Positions 45,415-54,534 of a DNA stretch of 64,000 nucleotides are shown here, in pieces (the first letter of the stretch is position 1; the number at the start of each line of letters is the position of its first letter). Both the position numbers and the translations under genes were made by a program. The notes beneath the pieces were generated by a model, which saw nothing but the letters and a program-made list of their open reading frames with translations, was not told where the DNA came from and made no database searches. The DNA comes from Glacieibacterium frigidum (GTDB taxonomy: Bacteria > Pseudomonadota > Alphaproteobacteria > Sphingomonadales > Sphingomonadaceae), in contig NZ_VJWA01000002.1 of NCBI RefSeq assembly GCF_007097155.1, positions 620,001-684,000 of the forward strand, given 5' to 3'.

Positions 45415-46368
45415 GTGACCGAGAGTATTTTTGCGATTCTGCTGCTGATCGTCGCGGTCTTCGCGGTCAGCCAGGCGGTCGTCGTCGTCCGCCAGGGCTT
45501 CGAATATACGCTGGAGCGCTTCGGCCGCTTCACCATGACGCTGCGCCCGGGCTTCAGCCTGATCATCCCATTCGTCGACCGCATCGGGCGGAAGATCAAC
45601 ATGATGGAGCAGGTGCTCGACATCCCGGGGCAGGAGATCATCACCAAGGACAATGCCATCGTCTCGGTCGACGGCGTAGTCTTCTACCAGGTGCTCGACG
45701 CGGCCAAGGCGGCCTACGAGGTCAGTGACCTGTTCAATGCCATCGTCAACCTGACGACGACCAACCTGCGCACCGTGATGGGCGGCATGGACCTCGACGA
45801 GACGCTGTCGAAGCGCGACGAAATCAACGCCAAGCTGCTGATCGTCGTCGATGCCGCGACCGAGCCATGGGGCATCAAGATCACCCGCGTCGAACTGAAA
45901 GACATCCGCCCGCCCGCCGATATCGTCAACGCGATGGGCCGCCAGATGAAGGCGGAGCGCGAGAAGCGCGCCAACATCCTGGAAGCCGAGGGCAGCCGGG
46001 CCAGCGAGATCCTGCGTGCCGAGGGTGCCAAGCAGGGCGAGATCCTGAAGGCCGAGGGCCGGCGTGAGGCCGCGTTCCGCGACGCCGAGGCACGCGAGCG
46101 CGCCGCCGAGGCCGAGGCCAAGGCGACCGAGATGGTGTCGAACGCGATTGCCGGGGGCAACCCGCAGGCGCTCAACTATTTCGTCGCGCAGAAATACGTC
46201 GAGGCGATGCAGGCGTTCGCGACCTCGCCCAACGCCAAGACGATCTTCATGCCGATCGAGGCGTCGGCGCTGGTCGGCTCGCTGGGCGGCATCGGCGAAC
46301 TGGTCAAGGCGATCCGGCCCGACGCCGCCGACGCACCCCCGGTCAGCGTCCCACGCGTGCCGCGATGA
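45415..46368 (+). CDS. SPFH/stomatin-like (QmcA-type) membrane protein
   Basis: A 317-residue protein. One N-terminal anchor (about 5-25) is followed by the SPFH domain (YTLERFGRFTMTLRPGFSLIIPF; QVLDIPGQEIITKDNA) and a long alanine/glutamate coiled coil (ILEAEGSRASEILRAEG and following). It should oligomerise into membrane microdomain scaffolds that regulate proteases. The start is GTG. It overlaps the NfeD gene by ATGA, the usual stomatin partner. Confidence 0.93.
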   Translation: MTESIFAILLLIVAVFAVSQAVVVVRQGFEYTLERFGRFTMTLRPGFSLIIPFVDRIGRKINMMEQVLDIPGQEIITKDNAIVSVDGVVFYQVLDAAKAAYEVSDLFNAIVNLTTTNLRTVMGGMDLDETLSKRDEINAKLLIVVDAATEPWGIKITRVELKDIRPPADIVNAMGRQMKAEREKRANILEAEGSRASEILRAEGAKQGEILKAEGRREAAFRDAEARERAAEAEAKATEMVSNAIAGGNPQALNYFVAQKYVEAMQAFATSPNAKTIFMPIEASALVGSLGGIGELVKAIRPDAADAPPVSVPRVPR

Positions 46369-46802
46369 GCGGGTTCGTCCTGACGCCCTGGGTCTGGCTC
46401 GCGGCTGCCGCCGTGCTTGCGGGGCTGGAGATACTGTCGCCGGGCGCCTTCATGATCTGGCTGGCGGGCGCGGCGGTGGTCAGCGCAGGGATCGCCGCGG
46501 TGATCGCGCCGCCCTGGACCGCGCAGCTGCTGCTGTTCGCCGGCCTCGCGACGACATCGGTACTGGTCGGCCGCGCCTGGCTGCGCGCCCACCCGACGAC
46601 GAGCCGCGACCCCGAGCTGAACGACCGCGCGACGCGCATGATCGGCACGCTCGTCACCGTCGTCGAGCCGATCGCGGGCGGCACCGGCCGCGTCCAAGTC
46701 GGCGATTCGCCGTGGAGCGCGAGTGGCCCCGACCTGCCCGTCGGCAGCCGCGCGCGCGTCGTCCGCGTCGAGGGCACGACGGTCGTCGTCACGGGCGTCT
46801 GA
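46365..46802 (+). CDS. Short NfeD-family protein
   Basis: A 145-residue NfeD1b-type protein. It has two to three membrane helices (about 5-65) and a C-terminal OB-fold (about 80-145: MIGTLVTVVEPI, VQVGDSPWSASG, VRVEGTTVVVTGV). The serine protease part of long NfeD proteins is absent, as is usual for the short type. It works with the stomatin-like protein. Confidence 0.9.
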   Translation: MSGFVLTPWVWLAAAAVLAGLEILSPGAFMIWLAGAAVVSAGIAAVIAPPWTAQLLLFAGLATTSVLVGRAWLRAHPTTSRDPELNDRATRMIGTLVTVVEPIAGGTGRVQVGDSPWSASGPDLPVGSRARVVRVEGTTVVVTGV

Positions 46803-46803
46803 C

Positions 46804-47352
46804 GTGCTGCGGCTCGCCGTCGCCGCGCTGCTGCTCGTCCCCGGCGTGGCAACCGCCAAGCGCGCCGCCTGCCCGCCCGCGCAGACCGAGCGCATCGCTG
46901 CGATCATTGCCGACGCGGCGGGCAATATCGGGCTGCTCGTCGCGACCTTTCGCGGGCGGATGCCGACCGAGGACGTGCGCTGCTGGGCCGCGACCGGCGA
47001 CAAGCGCATGCAGTGGGAACTCGGCCGCCGCCTCGAAAACGGCGACGGCATCGCCCGCGACGTCGCCGCGGCGGAGGAACTGTACGAGGCTGCCGGCGCC
47101 GCGCGGCTCGGCACGATCTACGTCTATTCGCCCGGCATCAACGGCGCGGCTGGCACCGTTCTGCCGATCCGCACCGGTCCCGACGTGACCGGACTGCCCG
47201 AGGCGCAGGTGTCGCGCGCGCTGCTCCACATCGAGGGCCGCGCCGCCAAACCCAATTACCGCAAGGGCCGCAAGATCCTCGAGCGCCTCGCCAAGGCCGG
47301 GCACACACCTGCCATCGAGCTGATCGCCAAATATGATGCGCGCCGAGTCTGA
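46804..47352 (+). CDS. Secreted Sel1-like protein
   Basis: A 182-residue exported protein. The signal is VLRLAVAALLLVPGVATA, with a GTG start. A block ELGRRLENGDGIARDVAAAEELYEAAGAA matches one Sel1/TPR-like repeat, with further helices at the C-terminus. It starts one base after the NfeD stop, so it may belong to that operon. Function unknown. Confidence 0.7.
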   Translation: MLRLAVAALLLVPGVATAKRAACPPAQTERIAAIIADAAGNIGLLVATFRGRMPTEDVRCWAATGDKRMQWELGRRLENGDGIARDVAAAEELYEAAGAARLGTIYVYSPGINGAAGTVLPIRTGPDVTGLPEAQVSRALLHIEGRAAKPNYRKGRKILERLAKAGHTPAIELIAKYDARRV

Positions 47353-47366
47353 TCGCCCCAGTCGAT

Positions 47367-47382
47367 TAGTCTGACCAGACTA
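47367..47382. promoter_or_regulatory. Palindrome upstream of the catalase gene
   Basis: TAGTCTG and CAGACTA, a perfect 7-bp inverted repeat with a 2-base spacer, 82 bases before the catalase start and 14 bases after the previous stop. It could be a regulator site for the catalase gene; it has no T-run to suggest termination. A smaller hairpin, CCGGG/CCCGG, lies at 47429-47444. Confidence 0.4.
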
Positions 47383-47463
47383 TTCCGCTTCCACAATCAC
47401 AGCTTATCGCCGAAGCTCTTCCCATCAACCGGGTATCATCCCGGAAACTATGGGGAGTTTACC

Positions 47464-49002
47464 ATGATCCGTCCGCTCGCACTGCTGCTGACGCTGACCG
47501 TCGGCACCGCCGCCTTGGCTCAGTCGATGCCGCAACTGACCCGCGATAACGGCGCGCCGATCGGCGAGAACCGCAATTCGCGCACCGCCGGCGAAAACGG
47601 CGGCGTGCTGCTCGAGGACACGACGCTGATCGAGAAGCTGGCGCGCTTCGACCGCGAGCGCGTGCCCGAGCGCGTCGTCCACGCCCGGGGTACCGGTGCT
47701 GCAGGATCGTTCACCGCGACCGCCGACCTGGGCAAGTTCACCCGCGCCTCGCTATTCAAGGCCGGCAAGACGACACCAGTGTTCGTGCGCTTCTCGACCG
47801 TCATCCACCCCAACGGCAGCCCCGAGAACCTGCGCGATCCGCGCGGCTTTGCGGTCAAGTTCTACACCGATCAGGGCAATTGGGACCTCGTCGGCAACAA
47901 CCTGCCGATCTTCTTCATCCGCGACGCGATCCAGTTCCCGGACATGATCCACAGCCTGAAGCCGTCGCCGATCACCAACAAGCAGGACCCCAACCGCTTC
48001 TTCGACTTTTTCTCGGCGACGCCCGAGGCGGTCAACATGCTGGCGCACGTCTATTCGAACCTCGGCACGCCCGCGTCGTACCGCACGATGGACGGCAACG
48101 GCGTCCACGCCTTCAAGCTGGTCGACGCCGACGGCAACGTGACCTTCGCCAAGTTCCGCTGGATCAGCAAGCAGGGGGTCAAGAACCTCAACGGCGCGCA
48201 GGCGAACGCCGCGCACTTCAACTACCTGACCGACGACCTGTACGGCGCGATCGCCGCCAAGGATTTCCCGAAGTGGGACCTGATGGTCCAGACGCTTACC
48301 CCCGAGCAGGTCGCGGCGCTGCCCTACAACGGCTTCGACGACACCAAGGAATGGCTGGGCGTGCCCTTCACCAAGGTCGGCACGCTGACCCTCGACAAGG
48401 TGCCCGACAATTTCTTCGAATCGACCGAGCAGTCGGCGTTCGCACCGTCGAACATGGTGCCGGGGATCGAGGCGTCGCCCGACCGCATGCTTCAGGGGCG
48501 GCTGTTCTCCTACGCCGACACGCAGCGCTACCGGGTCGGCGCCAACGCGCTCAGCCTGCCGATCAACGCGCCGCGGGTGAAGGTCGTCAACAACAACCAG
48601 GACGGCGCGCTGGCGTCGAGCGAGCGGTCGGCGAACGTCAATTACTTCCCCAGCGTCGTCGCGCCCAAGGCGACCCCCGACCGCTACCGCGCCTCGACCG
48701 CGACGCTGAGCGGCGTCGTCGATGCCCGGCCGATCAGCAAGACCGACGTCTTCACCCAGGCCGGCGTCTTCATCCGGGGGCTCAGCGCTGCCGACAAGGC
48801 CGACCTGATCACCAACCTGTCGGGCGACCTGGGCCAGGTTCGCGACGACCGCACGCGGACGATCATCGTCAGCTACTTCTACCAGGCCGACGCTGACCTC
48901 GGCACCAAGCTGGCGGGCACGGTACGGGTGGCGATGCCCGAGGTCGCCCGCGCGGTCCGCGAGTACGCCGCCGCGAACCCGGCGCAAGTCGCGTCGAACT
49001 GA
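47464..49002 (+). CDS. Secreted monofunctional catalase
   Basis: A 512-residue clade-3-like catalase with a signal peptide (MIRPLALLLTLTVGTAALA), so it should be periplasmic. H73 (RVVHARGTGAAG) and N146 (LVGNNLPIFFIRD) are the distal haem residues. RLFSYADTQRYRVG holds the proximal tyrosine. It converts hydrogen peroxide to water and oxygen. GGGGAG precedes the ATG. The next gene encodes an exported ankyrin protein, as in the katB-ankB arrangement of Pseudomonas aeruginosa. Confidence 0.95.
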   Translation: MIRPLALLLTLTVGTAALAQSMPQLTRDNGAPIGENRNSRTAGENGGVLLEDTTLIEKLARFDRERVPERVVHARGTGAAGSFTATADLGKFTRASLFKAGKTTPVFVRFSTVIHPNGSPENLRDPRGFAVKFYTDQGNWDLVGNNLPIFFIRDAIQFPDMIHSLKPSPITNKQDPNRFFDFFSATPEAVNMLAHVYSNLGTPASYRTMDGNGVHAFKLVDADGNVTFAKFRWISKQGVKNLNGAQANAAHFNYLTDDLYGAIAAKDFPKWDLMVQTLTPEQVAALPYNGFDDTKEWLGVPFTKVGTLTLDKVPDNFFESTEQSAFAPSNMVPGIEASPDRMLQGRLFSYADTQRYRVGANALSLPINAPRVKVVNNNQDGALASSERSANVNYFPSVVAPKATPDRYRASTATLSGVVDARPISKTDVFTQAGVFIRGLSAADKADLITNLSGDLGQVRDDRTRTIIVSYFYQADADLGTKLAGTVRVAMPEVARAVREYAAANPAQVASN

Positions 49003-49028
49003 GACCCGTCACGGGGCGTTGTGTCGTC

Positions 49029-49616
49029 ATGCAGCGCCCCGTGCCTAACCGAGTGCTGCTGATGCTGAGACTCCTTGCGCCCTTGGGCGCGGTCCTGCTG
49101 CTCGTGTCGAGCGTTGCGATGGCCGCCGAGGTGCCGACCCCCGAGCGGGCCCAGGCGCTGCTGTTCGATGCCGCGAAGCTGGGGCGGGCCGACCTCGTGC
49201 CCGCCCTCGTCGCGGCGGGCGCCGACGTCAACGCCCGCGACGCGCGCGGCTTCACCGCGCTCATCCTGGCCGCCTACAACGACCAGCCGGCGGTGCTCGA
49301 CGCGCTGATCGCCGCGAAGGCCGACCCCTGCCTCCCCGACCGCGACCAGGGCAACACCGCGCAAATGGGCGTCGCCTTCCGCGGCCACGACGCGCTCGCC
49401 GCACGCCTGCTGAAGGCGGGTTGCGACGTGAACGCGCGCAACAAGGCAGGGCAGACCGCACTGATGATGGCGGCGCTGTTCGGCCGCACCGCGCAGATCG
49501 ACATGCTGATCGCTGCGGGGGCCGATCCCCGTGCAGCGGACGCGAGCGGGCGGACGGCGGCGAGCGTGGCTGCGGATCAGGGCAATGCGGCGGTGGCGGC
49601 GAAGTTGACGAAGTAA
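49029..49616 (+). CDS. Secreted ankyrin-repeat protein, AnkB-like
   Basis: A 195-residue protein with an N-terminal signal (LLAPLGAVLLLVSSVAMAA) and about four ankyrin repeats: GRADLVPALVAAGADVNARDARGFTALILAA, then QGNTAQMGVAF, KAGQTALMMAALFG and ASGRTAASVAADQG. In P. aeruginosa, AnkB supports periplasmic KatB activity; the same gene order here suggests the same role. Starts at 49029 and 49062 are both possible, and neither has a strong ribosome site. Confidence 0.85.
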   Translation: MQRPVPNRVLLMLRLLAPLGAVLLLVSSVAMAAEVPTPERAQALLFDAAKLGRADLVPALVAAGADVNARDARGFTALILAAYNDQPAVLDALIAAKADPCLPDRDQGNTAQMGVAFRGHDALAARLLKAGCDVNARNKAGQTALMMAALFGRTAQIDMLIAAGADPRAADASGRTAASVAADQGNAAVAAKLTK

Positions 49617-49724
49617 GGGCGTCGCGGCGAAGCCGCGCCGTCGGACGGGTTCGGCGGACCTGCCGCCGACCCGCCGGCCGCGCTTGCGCGAGTCGGGTCG
49701 CGGCACGCGACCGCGCCGCGCTGC
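49617..49724. repeat. Convergent-junction palindromic repeat, copy B
   Basis: It lies between the ankyrin gene (+) and rnpB (-). GGCGTCGCGGC-AAGCCGCG and CCGTCGGACGGG match the copy at 59001 at nearly every position. A 7-bp stem (GGTCGCG at 49696-49702 with CGCGACC at 49706-49712) occupies the same place as the stems of copies A and C, but with a different sequence. Confidence 0.75.
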
Positions 49725-50113
49725 GCGCCAGAGGATCTGTAAGCCGGGTTCTGTCCGGGGGCGGACCCCCTGGACGGCCATTCCTCTAGGGCGACTGTTA
49801 CCAGCCGCCTCAAGCAACCAACCCGGGCGACTGGGCCGCTTCCTGCCCTGCGGAGCCGAAACCCCACACGCCGCCCCTATGCGGTCTTGCTCCCGGTGGG
49901 GTTTACCTGGCCGCTCGGGTTACCCTCCGCGCGGTGGGCTCTTACCCCACCCTTTCAGCCTTGCCTGTGCCCCGAAAGGCCATCGGCGGTCTGCTCTCTG
50001 TGGCACTGTCCCTGGGGTCGCCCCCGCCGGGGGTTACCCGGCACCGTCGTTGCGTGGAGCCCGGACTTTCCTCCCCCACTCGCGTGGCGGCGGCCGTCCG
50101 ATCCTCTGGCGCG
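49725..50113 (-). ncRNA. rnpB: RNase P RNA
   Basis: On the minus strand the 5' part contains GAGGAAAGTCCGGGCTCC, the universal P4 signature. AGAGCAGACCGCC follows, and the 3' part ends ACAGAACCCGGCTTACAGATCC. The 5' CCAGAGGATC pairs with the 3' GATCCTCTGG to close the P1 helix. The length of about 390 bases fits bacterial type A. It is the ribozyme that trims tRNA 5' ends. The exact ends are estimated from the P1 pairing. Confidence 0.95.
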
Positions 50114-50176
50114 CGACGCCCGCATAGGCGCGGAGGCGATACTTGCCAAGCGGGCGGCGACGGCTCTAGTGGAACC

Positions 50177-50401
50177 ATGCGCGCACCCGTTCTCATCCTG
50201 CTCGTCGCCCTCGCCGGCTGCTCGACCGTCCGCCAGGGTCTCGGCGAGTACCAAAAGGCCGCCGACAAGGGTTTCGAGGTCAAGGTCGGCGATGCGCCGC
50301 TGACGCCGACGGAGGAAGTCGCCAAGGCCCCCGTGCTCCCCGGCGGTCTCGGCGGCGACAAGGCCAACGCTGCCTACACCTCGCCGCCGCCTCAGGACTG
50401 A
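50177..50401 (+). CDS. Small lipoprotein
   Basis: 74 residues with signal MRAPVLILLVALAGC and lipobox LAGC at residues 12-15. The mature part is polar and proline-rich, with no known domain. It is divergent from rnpB and its stop overlaps the end of the convergent amidase gene by 10 bases. Confidence 0.7.
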   Translation: MRAPVLILLVALAGCSTVRQGLGEYQKAADKGFEVKVGDAPLTPTEEVAKAPVLPGGLGGDKANAAYTSPPPQD

Positions 50402-51060
50402 GCGCGCAACAGCCCGAAGAGTAGCCCGCGCGTCTCGGCATCGATCGTGCCGTCGACGTTCGCCGGGCGGAAGCGCCGCTGGAACGCCACCACTGCGGCC
50501 TTGGGCTCGCTGACGTCGTAGCCGAAGCGCCCGAGCGCGGCGATGACGCCGGTATCGCTCCAGCGCGGGTCGAACCCGGCATCGGGGATGGTCAGCGCAA
50601 GCCCCGCGCGCGCCAGGCGCGGCCAGTCGAACAGCTCGCCCGGGTCCTGCTTGCGCACCGGCGCGATGTCGCTGTGCCCCACGACCATGCCCGGCGCGAC
50701 GCGGTGGCGCGACGCGATGCCTGCGACCAGCGCCTCGACCGCGTCCATCTGCGGCGCGGGAAAGGGGCGGTAGCCGAACTCGTGCCCCGGGTTGACGATC
50801 TCGATGCCGACGCTCGCCGAGTTCACGTCGGTGATGCCGCGCCAGAACGAGCGCCCGGCGTGCCACGCGCGGTTGGCCTCGTCGACCATGCGGACGACCT
50901 GCCCGTCCTCGGCGACGACATAGTGCGCCGAGACCTTCGACTCCGGATTGGCGAGCCAGGCGATCGCGGCGTCGCCCGATTGCATGCCGGTATAGTGCAG
51001 CACGATCATGCAGACCGGCTGCGCACGCTCGTTGAAGTTCGGGCTCAGGCACTCGATCAC
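50392..51060 (-). CDS. N-acetylmuramoyl-L-alanine amidase, AmpD/AmiD-like
   Basis: A 222-residue amidase_2 protein. Zinc ligands are H22 (MIVLHYTG) and a histidine in VVGHSDIAPVRKQDPGELFDW, a classic block. A peptidoglycan-binding-like domain closes the protein (VVAFQRRFRPANVDGTIDAETRGLL). It cleaves the bond between muramic acid and the peptide. No signal is visible, so recycling of cytoplasmic anhydromuropeptides is likely. The GTG start overlaps the EamA stop (GTGA). Confidence 0.9.
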   Translation of the reverse strand: MIECLSPNFNERAQPVCMIVLHYTGMQSGDAAIAWLANPESKVSAHYVVAEDGQVVRMVDEANRAWHAGRSFWRGITDVNSASVGIEIVNPGHEFGYRPFPAPQMDAVEALVAGIASRHRVAPGMVVGHSDIAPVRKQDPGELFDWPRLARAGLALTIPDAGFDPRWSDTGVIAALGRFGYDVSEPKAAVVAFQRRFRPANVDGTIDAETRGLLFGLLRAQS

Positions 51061-51932
51061 TTGACCTCCTCCCTGTCGCGGGCCTGCGCGGTGCGCAGCG
51101 TGATGATCGCGATGCCGGTCAGCGTCACCAGCCCGCCCGCGACCATGATCGGCGTGATCGGGTTGCCGAACACCACCGCCGCGACGATCACCGAGAGCAA
51201 AGGCGTCGGCAGGGTCAGCGGCGACACCGTCGACACCGGGTAGCGCTGGAACAGCCAGGTCATGCCGCCGTGTCCGATCAGCGATGCGCCGATCGCCGAA
51301 TAGGCGAGCCAGCCCCAGATGTGCGGGGGCACGTCGCGCACCCCGGCGAGTGCGCCGGGTTCGAAGATCATACTGCACGCCGCCAGCACGGGGATGCTTA
51401 CCAGCGCCAGCCAGCCGTGGATGGTCAGCACGAACACCCCTTGCAGGCGCCGGAAGAGCATGTTGCCGATCGCCCAGCACAATGCCGCGATCAGCGTCAG
51501 GATCAGCCCGAGCCGCTCGTCGACGATGTGCGGGTCGAACACCAACACGCCGACGCCCGCGAAGCTGAGCAGGATGCCGGTGATGCGCACCCAGCGGATA
51601 CGCTCCTTGTAGAAGATCACCGCGAGAATCAGGCTGAACGGCACACCCGCCTGGCCTGCGATGGCGAGCGCCGAGACATTGTCGGCGGCAGCGAAACCCA
51701 GCGCGCCGACCCCCATGAAAAGCGCGCCCGCGATCAGCCCGGTGCCGAGCACCGCGACCATCCGCCCGGGCAGCCAGCGCAGCCACGGCAGGCAGACCGC
51801 CAGCACGATGCAATAGCGCAGCGTCACCGCTATCAGCGGCGGGATCGCCTCGATCGAGATCTTGATCGCGACGATGTTGAACGCCCAGATCAGGTCGATC
51901 AGCAGGATCAGCGCGAGGTGCGGCTTCCTCAT
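51057..51932 (-). CDS. EamA/DMT-family transporter
   Basis: A 291-residue protein with about ten hydrophobic helices in two EamA halves (LILLIDLIWAFNIVAIKISIEA; LALVSIPVLAACSMIF). Such transporters usually export small metabolites. The substrate cannot be inferred. Both junctions overlap (ATGA upstream with the DnaJ-like gene, GTGA downstream with the amidase). Confidence 0.88.
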   Translation of the reverse strand: MRKPHLALILLIDLIWAFNIVAIKISIEAIPPLIAVTLRYCIVLAVCLPWLRWLPGRMVAVLGTGLIAGALFMGVGALGFAAADNVSALAIAGQAGVPFSLILAVIFYKERIRWVRITGILLSFAGVGVLVFDPHIVDERLGLILTLIAALCWAIGNMLFRRLQGVFVLTIHGWLALVSIPVLAACSMIFEPGALAGVRDVPPHIWGWLAYSAIGASLIGHGGMTWLFQRYPVSTVSPLTLPTPLLSVIVAAVVFGNPITPIMVAGGLVTLTGIAIITLRTAQARDREEVK

Positions 51933-52633
51933 GGCGCGTCACGCCCGGCTGCGTCCCGCAGGCTGGCGTAGGCCCCGTTGATTGCCGCCATGCGCGTCTC
52001 GGCGACCCGCACGAACTCGATCGGCAGGCCGGCGGCGATGTGGCGGTCGGGGTGGTAGGTCTTGACCAGCTCGCGGTACGCCGCGCGCACCGTCGCGGCA
52101 TCGCTCCCCGGCGGCACCCCCAGCACCGTCCAGGCATCGTCGGGCACCGACGCGTCGTGGCGGGCACGGATGCGGGCATAGGCGGCGGCGTCGAAGCCGA
52201 AGCGCCGCGCGACCTCGCACAGGAAGTCATCCTCGCCGACGTGAAAGCCGTCGTGACGGGCGATCAGCAGCAGCGCCTCGAGCAGATCCTCGAGCACCGG
52301 CGATCCCAGGCCGAGCAGCCCTGCCGCCTGGTTGGCATAGGTCTCGAACCCCGCCGTCGACCCTTGCGCGAGGCGGTAGAAGCGCGCGGCATTGGCGCGC
52401 TCGTGCGCCGGCACCTCGAACAGGCGCTCGAAGGTCGCGAACTCCTTGGCGCTGGCGACGCCGTCGGCACGCGCCATCTTGGCCGCCAGCGCGATCGCCG
52501 CGATGGTGAAGCTGACCTGGCCGCGCTGGGTCGTGATCGCGCGGCGTGGCGAGGCGGGCGCGTTGCTCGCACCGCTACCCGCGCCGAGCAACAGCCCGGC
52601 AGCGGTGCCGATCACGCTGCTCCACACGCCCAA
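51929..52633 (-). CDS. DjlA-like co-chaperone (TerB plus J domain)
   Basis: A 234-residue protein. A short hydrophobic N-terminus (TAAGLLLGAGSG) may anchor it. A TerB-like helical domain spans about 42-155 and a J domain about 165-230. HPD at 194-196 (TYHPDRHIAAG) is the Hsp70-activating motif. It stimulates DnaK at the membrane. It leads an operon with the EamA transporter and the amidase. Confidence 0.88.
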   Translation of the reverse strand: MGVWSSVIGTAAGLLLGAGSGASNAPASPRRAITTQRGQVSFTIAAIALAAKMARADGVASAKEFATFERLFEVPAHERANAARFYRLAQGSTAGFETYANQAAGLLGLGSPVLEDLLEALLLIARHDGFHVGEDDFLCEVARRFGFDAAAYARIRARHDASVPDDAWTVLGVPPGSDAATVRAAYRELVKTYHPDRHIAAGLPIEFVRVAETRMAAINGAYASLRDAAGRDAP

Positions 52634-52715
52634 GTTTCACGCGCCTCCGCGCCACCTTGACGCGTTGCGTTCATAGGCGAAGAGCAGCCGCCGCGTCACC
52701 TATGGGAGTAATACC

Positions 52716-53375
52716 ATGCCGAACGTCATCGTCATCGGAGCCAGCCGCGGCATCGGGCGCGAGCTCGCAACCCGCTACGCCGCCGACGGGTGGCAGGTGC
52801 TCGCGACCGTCCGCAAGGCCGAGGATGCCGGTCAGTTCGACGGCGTCGCGGGCGTCACGACGGCCATCGCCGACACCGGCGACGCATCGTCGCTGGCCGC
52901 CCTGCCCGAGTTCGCGGCCGACCTGATCGTCGTCAACGCCGGCGTCGGGTCGCAGGAGCCCAAGGTCGCGTCGATCGACCCGGCGAACTGGACGCGCGTC
53001 ATGACGGTCAACGCACTGGGGCCGCTGCTCGTCGCCGCCACGCTCGGTGAGCGGCTCAAGGACGGCGGCACCTTCGTCTCGCTGTCTTCGCTGATGGGGT
53101 CGATCGCCGACAACGGCGCCGGTGGTGCCTACAGCTACCGCATGTCGAAGGCGGCGCTGAACATGGGGATGCAGAACCTTGCGCTCGAATGGCGGGCACG
53201 CGGCATCGCGGTCGCGGCGCTCCACCCCGGCTGGGTCAAGACCGACATGGGCGGCGGCAACGCGCCGCTGGAGATCGCCGATTCGGTCGCCGGCTTGCGC
53301 AAGGTCATCGCCGGGCTGACCGCCGGCAAGGACGCGGGCTTCGTCGATTACAGCGGCAAGGCGCTGCCCTGGTAG
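52716..53375 (+). CDS. Short-chain dehydrogenase/reductase
   Basis: A 219-residue SDR. IVIGASRGIGRELA is the cofactor loop, NAGVG the structural motif, and SLSSLMGS with YSYRMSKAAL supplies Ser and the YxxxK pair. Substrate unknown. Its end overlaps the convergent ChpT-like gene by 28 bases. A TAGGAG-like site (TATGGGAG) precedes the ATG. Confidence 0.88.
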   Translation: MPNVIVIGASRGIGRELATRYAADGWQVLATVRKAEDAGQFDGVAGVTTAIADTGDASSLAALPEFAADLIVVNAGVGSQEPKVASIDPANWTRVMTVNALGPLLVAATLGERLKDGGTFVSLSSLMGSIADNGAGGAYSYRMSKAALNMGMQNLALEWRARGIAVAALHPGWVKTDMGGGNAPLEIADSVAGLRKVIAGLTAGKDAGFVDYSGKALPW

Positions 53376-53899
53376 ACGGTCAGCGCATCCGCCGCGACGC
53401 CGATCGTCAGGCCGGCTGCCGCAGCCTCGCTCGCCGCCAGCCCCGCGAGCGCCTCTCGCGGCGTTGCGGCAGGCTCGCCGCCAAGCACGCGCGCCAGCTC
53501 GTCGGCGAGCGGCGCAGACAGGACGACGCGCCCCATCGTCACCGTCAGAGTCGGCGCGCGGACATCGGTCGCGATCATCGCTAACGCCGCAGTCAGCCGC
53601 GCCACTGGGCCGGGCCACTCGCCGGTGTCGGACAGGTCGAGCGCCGGGCCGCCGCGCGCCGTCAGCCAGTCGGCGAGCAAGGCGCGCACCGTGGCGCTCG
53701 CCACCGGCCCGTCCTCGGGCGTCGCGATGAAGCGGTACAGCTTGAGCGTCGCGGCGAGTCCGGTGGCGCTGTCGGCGACCAGCGACAGCAGTTCGGGATC
53801 GTCGCCCGGGCCAAGTTCGAGCACAGTCGTCATCGCGCCGACGGGCCCGGCGAAATCGTGCGTCAGCCGCCGGATCAGCAGCGCCGCGAGACCATTCAT
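53348..53899 (-). CDS. ChpT-like histidine phosphotransferase
   Basis: A 183-residue protein. LIRRLTHDFAGPVGAMTTVLELG carries the phospho-accepting H14, followed by a dimeric helical bundle and a degenerate Bergerat-like C-terminal domain, as in ChpT. In alphaproteobacteria ChpT moves phosphate from CckA to CtrA and CpdR for cell-cycle control. It is shorter than Caulobacter ChpT and the DF replaces the usual DL, so it may be divergent. It overlaps the LysE gene (ATGA). Confidence 0.75.
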   Translation of the reverse strand: MNGLAALLIRRLTHDFAGPVGAMTTVLELGPGDDPELLSLVADSATGLAATLKLYRFIATPEDGPVASATVRALLADWLTARGGPALDLSDTGEWPGPVARLTAALAMIATDVRAPTLTVTMGRVVLSAPLADELARVLGGEPAATPREALAGLAASEAAAAGLTIGVAADALTVYQGSALPL

Positions 53900-54534
53900 G
53901 CCGTCACTCCCAGATAGACCGCGACGACGCCGAACAGCGCCAGCACGATCGCAGTCGCGTGGTTGAGTACGACCAGATGCCCGTCGGTGATACGCCCGCG
54001 CAGCGCCATGGCACCCCAGCTGACGATCACCCACCACAGCATCGAGCCGAGGAAGACCCCCGCGACCACCAGCCCGGCGTTGAACAGGTGCAGCGGCGTG
54101 TCGTGGCCGATGCCGGCGAAGCGCACCGCGCCGAAGCTGCCGAGGAAGAAGAACAGGGTCGCCGGGTTGGTCAGCGTCATGCCGAACACCGCCGCCGCCA
54201 TGCGCGGCGCCGAGCTGCGCGACCGGATGACGCCGAGGCGCGGCGCCGCGCGCCAGATCACCACCGCAAAGACCAGCATGACGATCCCGCCGATGATGCG
54301 GATCAGGCCTTCGTGAACGTCGAGCATGCGCATCACCGCCGCCAGCCCGAACGCCGCGACACCCGCGAACACCGCGTCGCCGAGCGCTCCGCCGAGCCCC
54401 AGCAGCAGCGCCGCACCGCGCTCCCCACCGAGTGCACGCTGGATGACGAGCAGGTTGATCGGCCCCACCGGCGCTGCGGCCGCGACGCCGATCGCCACGC
54501 CGACGGGGAAATGCGCCGACGCGAGATCGATCAT
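53896..54534 (-). CDS. LysE-family amino-acid exporter
   Basis: A 212-residue protein with about six helices. [26 protein letters not shown] is the LysE/RhtB N-terminal signature and [14 protein letters not shown] the central one. It probably exports amino acids or derivatives; substrate unknown. It is coupled by overlaps to a cold-shock gene upstream and the ChpT-like gene downstream. Confidence 0.88.
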   Translation of the reverse strand: MIDLASAHFPVGVAIGVAAAAPVGPINLLVIQRALGGERGAALLLGLGGALGDAVFAGVAAFGLAAVMRMLDVHEGLIRIIGGIVMLVFAVVIWRAAPRLGVIRSRSSAPRMAAAVFGMTLTNPATLFFFLGSFGAVRFAGIGHDTPLHLFNAGLVVAGVFLGSMLWWVIVSWGAMALRGRITDGHLVVLNHATAIVLALFGVVAVYLGVTA

